From contig NZ_JFGS01000012.1 in NCBI RefSeq assembly GCF_000740775.1, positions 60,180-124,179 of the forward strand: a stretch of 64,000 nt of DNA. The letters are read 5' to 3'. Shown here in pieces: positions 35,567 to 44,969 of the stretch (the first letter of the stretch is position 1; the number at the start of each line of letters is the position of its first letter). Below the pieces are notes generated by a model. The model was not told the origin of the DNA. It saw only the letters and a list, made by a program, of their open reading frames with translations, and searched no databases. The DNA comes from Haematobacter missouriensis. GTDB lineage: Bacteria; Pseudomonadota; Alphaproteobacteria; Rhodobacterales; Rhodobacteraceae. The position numbers and the translations under genes are program-made.

Positions 35567-37645
35567 TCAGTTAGCGATGGTGACGACGATGTTGCCGTTG
35601 GGCTCCACTCGGAAGCTGCCCTCAGGGCCGACCACGAGAGTGGATTCCGGCTCCTCGATCACCGCTGGGCCGTGAATGTCGATACCGCCTGGCAGCATGA
35701 TCCGGTCATAGACGGGGGTTTCGGTGAAGTCGCGAAGTTCGGGGAAATAGATCTGGCGGCGCTGTTTCACAGCTGTTTCCGGGTCGGCGCCATCCGTCTG
35801 ACGTGCCATGCGCGCGGAGCCGGTTTCGGCGGAGACAGTGATGCGGACGTTGACGATCTCGATCCGGTCGGTGGGCGGGTTCAAAGTGAACACCTCCCTG
35901 TAGGCCGCGCGGAAGGCTGCCAGCACCGGCTCCATGGAGGCGGCGGAATAGGGGCCTTCCGGCAGTTCGACGACCAGTTCGAAGCCCTGACCGATGTAGC
36001 GCATGTCGGCCAACCGGCGGACATTGATCGCTTCCGCCTGCGGTACTGTCTCCGTGACGACCGCGCGGCCCTCTGCTTCCAGCCGCTCAAAGGTCAGTTC
36101 GAGGGCGGACCAGTCCACCTCGGCCACCGGCCTGGCGACTGTCGCCACGCGATCCACCCGCGCTGGGGCGATCAGCAGGCCAAGCGCCGAGGCCACACCT
36201 GCCCCCGGTGGGCATACCAACCGACCCAGGCCCAGCTTCCGCGCCACCTGATAGCCGTGCAGCGGACCACCACCGCCGGTGGTGACGAGCGCATAGCGCC
36301 GCGTGTCCTTGCCGCGTTCGGCGATGTGGACACGCGCGGCGCTGGCCATGTTCTCGTTCACGATGTCATGCACCCCCCAAGCCAGTTCGGCAACGGAAAG
36401 CCCCGTGGCGTCGGAGAGCGATCCGAGCGCCGAAGCGGCCGCCTTCGGGTCGACATTCATCGTGCCGCCGGCAAAAAAGTCGGGGTTTAGATAGCCAAGG
36501 GTAAGGTTCGCGTCCGTCACCGTGGGAAGCTCGCCGCCCAGGCCGTAGCAGGCAGGACCGGGTTTGGAACTGGCGCTTTCCGGTCCGACCTTCATGAGAC
36601 CCATCTTGTCGATATGGGCGATGGAGCCGCCGCCCGCGCCGATCTCGATCAGTTCGATGGTGGATATCTTGATGGGCAGGCCTGAGCCCTCCTTGAAGCG
36701 CCGGGTCCGGGCAGCCTCGAACTTGTAGGAGATCAGCGGTTCCCCCTGATCGACCACGGACAGTTTTGCCGTTGTGCCGCCCATGTCGAAGGCCAGCACA
36801 TGCGATACCTCCGACCGGTCCCCAAAGAACGCCGCCGACAGCGCGCCGGCGGCGGGGCCGGATTCGAGAAGCTGGATCGGGTTGCGCCGGGCTTCGTCAA
36901 TATTGGTCAGCCCTCCGCTCGAAACCATGAGGAACAGGGGCGCGGTGACGCCGATCTGCTTCAGCCGGGTTTCGAGTTCGGTCAGATAGGCTCCTGCAAG
37001 CGGCTTGACGTAAGCATTGGCGACGGCGGTGGAGGTCCGCTCGTATTCGCGGATCTCGGGAGCGACCTCGAAGGAGGTGGTGACGGAGACGTTCGGATAG
37101 GCGGTGCGGATGAACTCCGCAGCCGCGTCCTCATGCGCCGGGTTTGCGTACGAATGAAGGAAAGAGATGGCGATCGACGTCGCGCCCTGAGCGACAAGGC
37201 TCTCCACCGCCGCCTTAAGGCTCTCCATGTCGATGGGCGTTTCCACCTCGCCCCGCGGGGTCATGCGTTCCTTTACTTCGGCGCGCAGGGTGCGGGGGAC
37301 GAGAGACCGCGGCATTTCGATGAAGATATCGTAAAGCTCAAACTTCCGCTCGCGGCCGATCTCCAGAACATCGCGAAAGCCTTCTGTCGTCAGCAGCGCC
37401 GTCACGGCACCCTTTCGCTCGATCAACGCGTTGGTGAAGAGCGTCGTGGCGTGGACGACGCGATTGACGTCCGCCGGATCGACGCCTTCGCGCTGGATGA
37501 TGCGCTCTGCGCCTCGGATCACCGCCTCGGAAGGGCGGTCCGGCGTGGTGAGGACCTTGAGGTTGTGCTGAACTCCCTTCTGCGGCTCGAAAAGCACGAG
37601 GTCGGTGAAGGTTCCGCCAATATCGATCCCGAGTGAATAAGGCAT
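35567..37645 (-). CDS. hyuA: Hydantoinase A/oxoprolinase family protein
   Basis: A 692-aa ATP-binding subunit. The N-terminal Hydant_A_N domain has GIDIGGTFTDLV and HATTLFTNALIERKGA. The main domain has AFDMGGTTAKLS, EIGAGGGSIAHID, GPACYGLGG and TTGGGGPLHGYQVA, the actin-like ATPase motifs. It pairs with HyuB and the complex is cytosolic. The operon promoter region carries the TTCGCAC-N4-GTGCGAA operator 120 nt upstream, which ties it to the IclR regulon. Confidence 0.93.
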   Translation of the reverse strand: MPYSLGIDIGGTFTDLVLFEPQKGVQHNLKVLTTPDRPSEAVIRGAERIIQREGVDPADVNRVVHATTLFTNALIERKGAVTALLTTEGFRDVLEIGRERKFELYDIFIEMPRSLVPRTLRAEVKERMTPRGEVETPIDMESLKAAVESLVAQGATSIAISFLHSYANPAHEDAAAEFIRTAYPNVSVTTSFEVAPEIREYERTSTAVANAYVKPLAGAYLTELETRLKQIGVTAPLFLMVSSGGLTNIDEARRNPIQLLESGPAAGALSAAFFGDRSEVSHVLAFDMGGTTAKLSVVDQGEPLISYKFEAARTRRFKEGSGLPIKISTIELIEIGAGGGSIAHIDKMGLMKVGPESASSKPGPACYGLGGELPTVTDANLTLGYLNPDFFAGGTMNVDPKAAASALGSLSDATGLSVAELAWGVHDIVNENMASAARVHIAERGKDTRRYALVTTGGGGPLHGYQVARKLGLGRLVCPPGAGVASALGLLIAPARVDRVATVARPVAEVDWSALELTFERLEAEGRAVVTETVPQAEAINVRRLADMRYIGQGFELVVELPEGPYSAASMEPVLAAFRAAYREVFTLNPPTDRIEIVNVRITVSAETGSARMARQTDGADPETAVKQRRQIYFPELRDFTETPVYDRIMLPGGIDIHGPAVIEEPESTLVVGPEGSFRVEPNGNIVVTIAN

Positions 37646-37764
37646 CGCATCGTCCCGTCTGGGGCCGCCATGTCGTTCAACGAGCGGCGGCTGGTTGCTG
37701 CTGGTGCGCCGGGAACCGATGGGGGTCGGAACCCTGTCTCGACGTTTCTACGCCTGAAATATTA

Positions 37765-37782
37765 TTCGCACAAGTGTGCGAA
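37765..37782. promoter_or_regulatory. Palindromic operator, copy 2
   Basis: TTCGCAC-AAGT-GTGCGAA, perfect 7-bp arms with a 4-bp spacer, lies between the cupin stop and the hyuA start. On the minus strand it directly precedes a TAATAT hexamer that could be the hyuA -10 element, so a bound protein would block the promoter. Confidence 0.78.
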
Positions 37783-37836
37783 AAACATTAAAAGCAAAAA
37801 ATAGCCTACGATGCGACGATCAGTGCGGAACCGCGG

Positions 37837-38652
37837 TCAGAGATAGTCCGCGGCGTTGGAGACCCAGCCATTGGCCAGAAAATCCGCCCGCGGCGGCGCG
37901 AATATGTCGATCAGCAGATGACGACGGGCTTCCAACCCTTCGGTCGTATGAATGACTTTCGGAGGGATCACGCAAAGACTGGGAGACGGAGCCTCCAGGT
38001 GCAGATCTTCGCGCCAGACGGTCGCGTCAGGACCCCACGGCGTGCGTAGATGGTGCAGGAACCTGCCGGCCAGCGCCAACGACCCCTGCTCAAAATCCTC
38101 ATGTGCATGGGGCGAGAGCTTTGTCCGGTCGCGCAGCCCGGTGTATTCGATCCAGTTGAAGCTGAGGCATCGGCTGCGCAGGATTTTCAGCCTCGGTTTG
38201 TCGGCAGGCGCGCGGATATCATCTGCATGGATGACCTGGGGCCCGGACCGCACCGGATGGCCGGGGGGCAGGAGTGGCAGTATCTCGTCTTCGGCCACGG
38301 CATAATCGGCATCGTTCAACGCATCGGCGGGCTCGGTGCCCATTATGGGCCTGATGATGGCAATCGCCGTTCCGGGCGCGGCCTCGATGGAGAAATCACC
38401 GGCGCCGAGCAGGCAGAGGGAGCGGGCAGGGGCTTCTAGCCTCCGATCATCCTGGGTCACGCATCCCGGAGCATCGGGAAAGATCGCGACCGCTTCTATG
38501 ACCGCTTTCTGGTGAAGAGCTTCCGCTCCCGCCACAGCGTAGTCCACGGTGAAGCGCTTGCCTCGCGCTCGCGTCAACTTCCAACCGGCGGGGGCCGCAC
38601 CCGTCGAGAATTCCACGAAGCCGGGTAGGCGGGGCATGGTCTGAATGGTCAT
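37837..38652 (-). CDS. Cupin-like protein of unknown function
   Basis: A 271-aa soluble protein. The second half reads like a cupin: LSPHAHEDFEQGSLALAG has the His/Glu spacing of motif 1, and CVIPPKVIHTTEGLE resembles motif 2 with the last His. The first half also looks beta-rich and may be a second, degenerate cupin. It is translationally coupled to the HpcH aldolase gene (ATGA overlap, 38649-38652). It may be an isomerase, a dioxygenase or a binding protein of the pathway; the sequence does not decide. Confidence 0.6.
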   Translation of the reverse strand: MTIQTMPRLPGFVEFSTGAAPAGWKLTRARGKRFTVDYAVAGAEALHQKAVIEAVAIFPDAPGCVTQDDRRLEAPARSLCLLGAGDFSIEAAPGTAIAIIRPIMGTEPADALNDADYAVAEDEILPLLPPGHPVRSGPQVIHADDIRAPADKPRLKILRSRCLSFNWIEYTGLRDRTKLSPHAHEDFEQGSLALAGRFLHHLRTPWGPDATVWREDLHLEAPSPSLCVIPPKVIHTTEGLEARRHLLIDIFAPPRADFLANGWVSNAADYL

Positions 38653-39440
38653 GCTGTGATCCTTTCATCTTGGAGATCGCTCGCTGCGGCGAGAGCCCGC
38701 GCGCCTGCCAGCACCATGCCCTGATCGGATCCGATGAGAGCCAGGGAGGCACCGCGCGCGCGCAATCCGGCAAGGGCGGAGGGCGTCGCGCCATAAGCGC
38801 CAAACGCCCGGCCGGATGCCTGCGCCGCGGAGGCGACGCGGCCGAATGCCCGGTCGATTTCCGCGCCGCTGGAGCGTCCAAGCCCGAGCCCGACGCCCAG
38901 ATCCGCCGCGCCGAAGAACACACCGTCGATGCCAGGTGTCGCCGCGATGGCTTCCACCTGATCCAGAGCTTCCGGATCTTCGATCTGGGCGATGACACTG
39001 ACTTCCTCGCCTGCCGCGGCAAGGAAATCGGCCATGGGTCGCGCCGTGAAATCTCCATGCCGGGTGGAGCCGGCATAACCGCGTCCACCTGCTCCGAACC
39101 TTGCCCAGCGGGCGACATCGGCAGCCAGCGCGGGTGAGCGGACGTGGGGAACGAGCAGCCCGGAGGCTCCGCCGTCCAATGCCTGAAGCGCGGCTTCCGG
39201 GCTGGCATGCGAAAGTCTGACCAGCGTCGGCAGGTCGAGAGCCCGCGCCAGGGCGAGGCACCAGTCAAGCTCGCGCCGGCCCAGGGCCGAATGCTCCGCA
39301 TCCAGGCAGATGAAATCTACCCCGGCCTGCGCCATGATCTCCACAATCTCGGATGCGGGCGTTTTAATAAAGGTGCCGGCCATGAAAGCACCTGCGCGAA
39401 GGCGGGCGCGGAAGCGTGAGGCTGTGCGCTCTTGGGACAC
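38649..39440 (-). CDS. HpcH/HpaI family aldolase
   Basis: A 263-aa class II pyruvate-type aldolase or citrate-lyase-like enzyme. FICLDAEHSALG carries the DAEHS motif, followed by LVRLSHASPEAALQALDGGASGLLVPHV and a metal-site Glu in AQIEDPEA; FFGAADLGVGLG completes the barrel. I chose the GTG at 39440 because AGGAG is 7 nt upstream. It likely cleaves a hydroxy-oxo acid to pyruvate or glyoxylate plus an aldehyde. It lies 53 nt after the FAD oxidase gene in the same operon. Confidence 0.88.
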   Translation of the reverse strand: MSQERTASRFRARLRAGAFMAGTFIKTPASEIVEIMAQAGVDFICLDAEHSALGRRELDWCLALARALDLPTLVRLSHASPEAALQALDGGASGLLVPHVRSPALAADVARWARFGAGGRGYAGSTRHGDFTARPMADFLAAAGEEVSVIAQIEDPEALDQVEAIAATPGIDGVFFGAADLGVGLGLGRSSGAEIDRAFGRVASAAQASGRAFGAYGATPSALAGLRARGASLALIGSDQGMVLAGARALAAASDLQDERITA

Positions 39441-39493
39441 AGATGGTCTCCTGTTCTGAGGATCGGCGATACCGGCGATCAACCTTTCCCGGC

Positions 39494-40789
39494 TCAGCGG
39501 GGCAAGGGCTCCCGCCAGCGGAAATAGTGCATCGCGACAGGGATCAGCCATTCCTGCCGCGCCGGCCATGCCACGGCTCGCGGCGCATCAAGGCGGAACA
39601 GGCTCCGAGCTTCTTCCGTGCGACCAAGGATCGCCATGGCAGCCTTGTTGCCGAGATAGGGAGCCATGGCGAGGCCCGAGAAGCAGTATCCCATTGCGAA
39701 ATGTATGCCCTCATGCTGGCCGACATGGGGAAAAAGATCCTCCGTCGCCGCGCATTTGCCCCGCCAGGCATGGGAAATCCGAACATCCCGAAGCTCAGGG
39801 AAGAAATAGGCCATTTCCTCGCGGAGGCGCACGGCCATATGGCGAAGTGATGGGTGCCACAACCCCGTCCGTCCGCCAAGCGCCAGCCGGTTGTCCGGGG
39901 TGATCTGGTAGTAGGTCGAATTCTTGCGGTTGTCGTGGTAGGTGCGCCGACCCGCCTTCAGACGCGCCACAGTGGCTTCGGGGAGGGGTTCAGTGCCGAT
40001 CATGAAGGCAACGATGGGGATGAGCCGTCTGTGGTGCCAGCGCTGACCTTTCGGCGTGTAGCCGTTGGTCGCCACCAGAACGTCTCGCGCAATGACCTGC
40101 CCGCGCGATGTGTGAACCGTGAAGCCCCGCGATTCTCTCTGAATTGCCCGCACGGGGGTATGGTCGAGAACACGCGTTCCCTGAGCGACGGCCTCATCGA
40201 GCATGGCCCGCGTGTAGAGCGCCGGGTTCACTGCCGCGTTGGCGCGGATATGCACCCCTCCGACGTAGCGGTCGGATATCAGTTCGGCGTCGCCCGCCGT
40301 CAGAAAATCGACAGCCTCGCCCACGTGCTGGGCTCGAAGCTCCCATTCGCGGAACAGTTTGTCGCGATGGCTCGGAGTGACTGCGCCCACCACCCGGCCG
40401 CAGTTGCGAAAGCCGATTGGGCCGTTCAGCGCGACGATGCGCGCAAAGGCATCATCATAAACCTGACCCAGTTCTCTGAACCACGCCTTTGCCGTGTCGA
40501 GGCCGCGCTCCTCCATCATCTGGCCGAAGCTGTGTTTGAAATACCGCCCGAGCATCGCTCCGTTTCGCGAACTGGCCCCACCGCCCGGAACGCCCGCGTC
40601 TAGCAGCAACACATCCCGCCCTGCCGCCGCCAGCGTCTGCGCCGCCGCCGCACCTGTCAGACCCGCCCCCACGATCACAACATCGGCGCGCGTCGGCAAT
40701 GGAGCGCGGGGGCCCTGTGCCATCCCGCCAGCAAGCGTCCACCACAGGGGCGTCTCCGAAAAATCATCGGTAAATGGCGGAAGACTCAT
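39494..40789 (-). CDS. FAD-dependent oxidoreductase (DadA/DAO family)
   Basis: A 431-aa flavoenzyme. [18 protein letters not shown] is the dinucleotide-binding GxGxxG, followed by [19 protein letters not shown], the family's FAD contact. The C-terminal half contains [18 protein letters not shown] and [14 protein letters not shown]. Relatives oxidise secondary or D-amino acids, gamma-glutamylputrescine or sarcosine-like amines. Given hyuAB next door, an N-methyl amino acid from ring opening is one possible substrate (inference). It is the first gene of an operon with the aldolase and the cupin and diverges from the 2Fe-2S subunit gene. Confidence 0.88.
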   Translation of the reverse strand: MSLPPFTDDFSETPLWWTLAGGMAQGPRAPLPTRADVVIVGAGLTGAAAAQTLAAAGRDVLLLDAGVPGGGASSRNGAMLGRYFKHSFGQMMEERGLDTAKAWFRELGQVYDDAFARIVALNGPIGFRNCGRVVGAVTPSHRDKLFREWELRAQHVGEAVDFLTAGDAELISDRYVGGVHIRANAAVNPALYTRAMLDEAVAQGTRVLDHTPVRAIQRESRGFTVHTSRGQVIARDVLVATNGYTPKGQRWHHRRLIPIVAFMIGTEPLPEATVARLKAGRRTYHDNRKNSTYYQITPDNRLALGGRTGLWHPSLRHMAVRLREEMAYFFPELRDVRISHAWRGKCAATEDLFPHVGQHEGIHFAMGYCFSGLAMAPYLGNKAAMAILGRTEEARSLFRLDAPRAVAWPARQEWLIPVAMHYFRWREPLPR

Positions 40790-40821
40790 TGGCAGCCCCT
40801 CGAACTTACGTCAGAATGTTT

Positions 40822-40839
40822 ATCGCACAACTGCGCGAA
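40822..40839. promoter_or_regulatory. Palindromic operator, copy 3
   Basis: ATCGCAC-AACT-GCGCGAA has the geometry of copies 1 and 2, with one changed base in each arm. It lies midway between the divergent FAD oxidase and 2Fe-2S subunit genes and could control both. Confidence 0.68.
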
Positions 40840-40904
40840 ATCCAATATACGAATTTCCGACGGATGTGGGAAACCGGAGAGGGAATGGACAAGAGGACCG
40901 CGGG

Positions 40905-41390
40905 ATGATTGAAGTGACGATGAAGGTGAACGGTCGGGAGATCACGCGGACCGTGCCGGGGCGGCGGCTGTTGGTCGAGTTCCTGCGGGAGGATCTGCGC
41001 CTCACCGGCACACATGTCGGATGCGACACCAGCCAATGCGGGGCCTGTACGGTTCACCTCAACGGGCGCAGCGTCAAGTCCTGCACTGTGCTCGCCGCAG
41101 CCTGTGACGGTGCCGAAGTCACCACGATCGAAGGTATCACCCCGACTGAGGGGCTCCATCCGATGCAGCAGGCGTTTGCGGATACCCACGGTCTGCAATG
41201 CGGCTACTGTACGCCCGGCATGATCATGACGGCACTGTCTCTCGTCCGCCCTGGAGGAGGGATGCCGGATCGGGAGGAGTTGCGTGAGTTGCTGCATGGC
41301 AATCTTTGCCGCTGCACGGGGTACCAGAATATTCTTGCGGCTATCGAAAAAGGTGCCGAGATGATGCATCGGGGGGAGTGCGATGCGTGA
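40905..41390 (+). CDS. 2Fe-2S small subunit of a molybdenum hydroxylase (CoxS type)
   Basis: A 161-aa electron-transfer subunit. The plant-type cluster is bound by [16 protein letters not shown] with a further Cys in VKSC; the alpha-helical domain binds the second cluster through CGYCTPG and [10 protein letters not shown]. The ATG at 40905 opens the frame [10 protein letters not shown]. It overlaps the FAD subunit by 8 nt. No large subunit follows; the one at 23308 is the best candidate partner. Confidence 0.93.
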   Translation: MIEVTMKVNGREITRTVPGRRLLVEFLREDLRLTGTHVGCDTSQCGACTVHLNGRSVKSCTVLAAACDGAEVTTIEGITPTEGLHPMQQAFADTHGLQCGYCTPGMIMTALSLVRPGGGMPDREELRELLHGNLCRCTGYQNILAAIEKGAEMMHRGECDA

Positions 41391-42228
41391 CTTCGCCTAT
41401 CATCGCCCGCGCGACCTTGCCGAAGCGCTGGCCCTCCTGGCCGATGACGACGAGGCGATGGTACTGGCAGGGGGGCAGACACTTCTGCCCACTCTGAAAC
41501 AGGGACTGAACCAACCGTCCGCATTGATCGATCTATCGGGGATTGCGGGACTTTCAGACATCCGTGAGGTCGCGGGCGGGTTCGAGATCGGCGCGATGGC
41601 CACGCACGCGGCCGTGGCAGGCGATCCCGGGCTGTTACGCAGGTTTCCCGCTTTCGCGCGGCTGGCCCGGCAGATCGGAGATCCCCATATCCGCAACCGG
41701 GGAACGATTGGCGGCTCCCTTGCCAACAATGATCCCTCTGCGGATTATCCGGCCGCGCTGCTTGCCTGCGGCGCCGTGATCGTGACGGACAGAAGCGAGT
41801 TTCAGGTGGAGGAGTTCTTTGCCGGGCTTTTCACTACGGCGCTGGATTTCGGCGAAATCATCACCCGCATCAAGGTGCCCCAGCCGAGACGCTTCGGATA
41901 TGCCAGCATCCGCAACCCCGCCTCCCGCTATGCAAGCACCGGCGTCGCTGTGGCGGAGCGCCAGGATGGAACGACGGTTGTCGCAGTGACGGGAGCGGGG
42001 CAGGATGGTGTGTATCGCTGGTCGGAGGCCGAGGCGCGCCTGAACGATGACTTTTCGGTTGCGGTCGTGGAGTCCCTCATGCCCGACGCAGATGACATGA
42101 TCGCCGATGCGCGTACGCCGGGCGCATACCGGGCGGCCCTTGTCCTTGCCATGACTAAGGCCGCCGTAAGGGCGGCACATCAGCAGCAGCCCTGCCGCGG
42201 CTCTACCGATGGCGATGACGGCTCGTGA
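41383..42228 (+). CDS. FAD-binding medium subunit of a molybdenum hydroxylase (CoxM type)
   Basis: A 281-aa flavin subunit. [13 protein letters not shown] and [20 protein letters not shown] are the two FAD-binding motifs. It takes electrons from the 2Fe-2S subunit and passes them to the acceptor. It is translationally coupled to the CoxS-type gene. The operon has no adjacent large subunit. Confidence 0.93.
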   Translation: MRDFAYHRPRDLAEALALLADDDEAMVLAGGQTLLPTLKQGLNQPSALIDLSGIAGLSDIREVAGGFEIGAMATHAAVAGDPGLLRRFPAFARLARQIGDPHIRNRGTIGGSLANNDPSADYPAALLACGAVIVTDRSEFQVEEFFAGLFTTALDFGEIITRIKVPQPRRFGYASIRNPASRYASTGVAVAERQDGTTVVAVTGAGQDGVYRWSEAEARLNDDFSVAVVESLMPDADDMIADARTPGAYRAALVLAMTKAAVRAAHQQQPCRGSTDGDDGS

Positions 42229-42936
42229 TCTGCGGTTCTCCGCCCGCGCCGGTGTCGCGCTTCCTCTGGGCAATCATGCGGAAAGGACCGAGAGGCATCG
42301 GTAACATGAGCGGGATGGCGCTTTTCTGCGTTCACGGCCCGTGCCACGCGGGCTTATGCAGGGCATTCGGGATCGGGCGGCAGAGACGTTCGGCTGAGGA
42401 GAGCGCCGTGCGCCGAAGCGGCTGAACGGAAGTGGATGCCCCTCCTAAGACGCCATCTTGCCCTCCGTCCCTCTTGCCGCCCGTATTGGGCGAGGCAGCT
42501 CCCTCTGATACTCCGATGGCCACGCGGAGCGGGCTGCCCGCCTGCCTCGCGACCGGTTCGCGGCAACTCTGGCGATCACCTCGGGAGCAGGAGTTTCTAC
42601 GGTCCGTCCTTGCCGAACTATCTCATGATCCGCGTGTTAGGCGAAAGCGGAGCATCCGGCCCTCCCCCGTGGCGCGTAAGGCACCAGAGGCGGTCTGCAA
42701 AACCGGGGGCATGTGATCCTGCAATACCTGCAGTAACAAATCGGCATTTTCCATTGCGTGTGAAACTGCTCATTTTCCAGTTGTGCCAATTCGGACTGGC
42801 TGGAACACGTGCGGGGCGTCATACCTGCGGCTCTGTGGCAGTCCGGGCGAACGGGCACTTCCGCAGAGCATCGCGCCAGAGACATGTCTGGCGTATGTCC
42901 TTGGGGAGCCTTTGGGAGAGGGTGGGGAGAATAAAC
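42229..42936. other. Intergenic region, no gene recognised
   Basis: About 700 bases between the FAD subunit and the MmgE/PrpD start. The open frame running into the latter has no conserved features before 42937. No operator copy and no terminator was found. Confidence 0.4.
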
Positions 42937-44331
42937 ATGGAGCGGGAAACCGCAGGCGACATTACCGGGACGCTGGCCCGCTTTGCCGCGCTGACCTCGT
43001 GGAAGGACATGCCACCGGCGGTTCCCCGGCGAGCGCTGGCGCTCACCACCGATCTTGTCGGCTCTATCCTCCGCGCGGCGGGAGAGGCCGAGTCCAGTCC
43101 CGCCGTTCTGGCCATGGTCGAGAGGCTCGGCATGGCGGGAAGCGGACCCTGCACCGTATTCGGACTGAACCGTCGCTACGGGGCGGCGGCAGCGGCGTTG
43201 TTGAATGGTACGTTTGGCCATTCTCTTGATTTCGACGACACTCATTCGGATAGTTCGCTGCATCCGAGCGCGCCGGTGGTTCCCGCGGCGCTCGCGGCGG
43301 CGGAGCTCACCGATTCTTCCGGCGAGGCGCTTCTGGCGGCGATTGTTGTCGGTTTCGAGGTGTGTTGCCGGCTGGGCATGGCGCTGGACCCGACCGCCCA
43401 CTATGCGCGCGGCTTTCACCCTACAGCCACGGCTGGCGTCTTCGGGGCAGCGGCGGCGGCAGGTCACATCTTCGGTCTGGACCCGGAAAGGATGTCCGCC
43501 GCCTTCGGCATTGCGGCGAGCCAGGCTTCCGGCTCATTGCAGTTTCTTGAAAACGGCGCCTGGAACAAGCGGTATCAGGTGGGCGAGGCAGCGATGAAGG
43601 GGCTCATGGCGGCGAGCATGGCCCAGGAAGGTTTCGTCGGCTCGCGGGCACCGATCGAGGGCCGCATGGGGCTGCTCGCCGGCTATACGGACGAACCGCA
43701 TCCCGAAAAGGCCACTGCGGGGCTCGGTGAAATCTGGGAGACGCTGCGGATCGGGGTAAAGCCCTATCCCGCGTGTCGCTATACCCATGCCGCGGTCGAT
43801 GGGTTGCTCTCCCTGCAGAGACAACATGGCTGGAAGCCGGAGGAGGTCGCTGCGGTCTCTGTCGGATTGCACCGCAACGGGATCACACTCGTCGGGGCAC
43901 CGATCGAGGCGAAGCGGCGCGCGCGGAGCATCGTGGAGGGTCAGTTCTCCATGCCCTTCGCCGCGGCCGTCGCCCTGCTCCGGCAGCGGTTCGGCTGGGA
44001 TGATTACGATCTTCTCGGAACGCCGGAAGCCGAGGCAATCGCCGCCCGCATCGATGTGTGGCAGGACAGCAGTCTTGAAGGCCTGCGACACCCGTTCGGC
44101 GCGACCCTGCGGGTGGAGGCCCGGGGCGAGCGCCATGAATTGCGTGTGCCGGATCCCTCCGGTGAGCCCGAGACATTCCCAGATGAAATGGCGATGGCTT
44201 CAAAGTTTCGCGCGCTGGCAAGGCCCGTCCTCAACGCCGACAGCGATAGCTGGCTTGCTCATCTGCGAGGTCTGGAAACCGCCGTTTCCGTCCGCGGGCA
44301 CTTGACAGGGCTGGCCGCTAGCCGCGTTTGA
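42937..44331 (+). CDS. MmgE/PrpD family protein
   Basis: A 464-aa enzyme of the 2-methylcitrate dehydratase/immune-responsive-gene family. Features are LNGTFGHSLDFDDTH near residue 90, HPTATAGVFGAAAAAG, and the C-terminal KPYPACRYTHAAVDG. Members dehydrate or decarboxylate tricarboxylates, but most are of unknown specificity. ATG 42937 follows GGGGAGA at 6 nt; the long upstream extension of the frame is not conserved. It precedes the DUF35/thiolase/ligase set and probably acts in the same pathway. Confidence 0.88.
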   Translation: MERETAGDITGTLARFAALTSWKDMPPAVPRRALALTTDLVGSILRAAGEAESSPAVLAMVERLGMAGSGPCTVFGLNRRYGAAAAALLNGTFGHSLDFDDTHSDSSLHPSAPVVPAALAAAELTDSSGEALLAAIVVGFEVCCRLGMALDPTAHYARGFHPTATAGVFGAAAAAGHIFGLDPERMSAAFGIAASQASGSLQFLENGAWNKRYQVGEAAMKGLMAASMAQEGFVGSRAPIEGRMGLLAGYTDEPHPEKATAGLGEIWETLRIGVKPYPACRYTHAAVDGLLSLQRQHGWKPEEVAAVSVGLHRNGITLVGAPIEAKRRARSIVEGQFSMPFAAAVALLRQRFGWDDYDLLGTPEAEAIAARIDVWQDSSLEGLRHPFGATLRVEARGERHELRVPDPSGEPETFPDEMAMASKFRALARPVLNADSDSWLAHLRGLETAVSVRGHLTGLAASRV

Positions 44332-44591
44332 CGACGCCTCAGAACGGGCATTCGGGAAGACCCTTCCTTCGGGAGAGCCGCTGACGGCGTCCGTGCCGCA
44401 ACGCTTGATGCAGGCGTTCATCGCCTGGCTCGTCGGCCGTCCCTCGGGTGCAGCGGGTCTAACGGCGCATATCCACCGACGCGTCGTGAGAGGGAGTGGA
44501 AATGCTTCCCCGGCATCACTGATAGCAAAAACATGCATTTGTTGGGGAAGCACTAGTTGCGCCAGCATGAGGGCGGGATGGAGGAATTTCG

Positions 44592-44966
44592 ATGAACAAG
44601 CTTATGCGCCCCGCGGTGGATGCCAGCGGCCCGCAGGCGATCTATGAGGCTTTTCTCGCTCGGGGAAAGTTCATGATCCAGCGCGCCCGGGCAACGGGCG
44701 AGCACGTGTTCTACCCCCGGGTGCTCTCCCCCGCCGGAGAGGATGATCTTGAGTGGGTAGAGGCTACGGGTCGGGGCACGATCTATGCAGTCACCGTCAA
44801 TCGCACCCGCGAAGGGGCCCATAACATAGTTCTTGTCGATCTGGAGGAGGGCCCGCGGATGATGACGACCATCCCCGGGGTGGAGACTGCCCTCATTGGG
44901 GCCCGCGTAAAAGCGCGCATTGAGGCAGGCGATCCTCCGCGCGTCGTCTTCGACCTGGAGGAGTAA
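44592..44966 (+). CDS. DUF35 OB-fold protein lacking the zinc-ribbon cysteines
   Basis: A 124-aa partner protein of thiolase-like enzymes. The family normally has an N-terminal rubredoxin-like zinc ribbon with two CxxC pairs and a C-terminal OB fold. Here the OB fold is clear (EWVEATGRGTIYAVTVNRT, IVLVDLEEGPRMMTTI, ARIEAGDPPRVVFD), but where the ribbon belongs the sequence reads GEHVFYPRVLSPAGED with no Cys. ATG 44592 follows GGAGGAATTTCG. It ends 3 nt before the thiolase-like gene and should form a complex with its product. Confidence 0.82.
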   Translation: MNKLMRPAVDASGPQAIYEAFLARGKFMIQRARATGEHVFYPRVLSPAGEDDLEWVEATGRGTIYAVTVNRTREGAHNIVLVDLEEGPRMMTTIPGVETALIGARVKARIEAGDPPRVVFDLEE

Positions 44967-44969
44967 CGC

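Noticed and set aside
33381..35675. Plus-strand open frame of 764 codons
   Set aside because: It is antisense to hyuB and coxG, with no recognisable domain; it results from high-GC codon usage.
42675..42710. tRNA-Cys-like sequence (GTCTGCAAAACC)
   Set aside because: It resembles an anticodon loop, but no acceptor stem, D arm or T arm can be folded around it.
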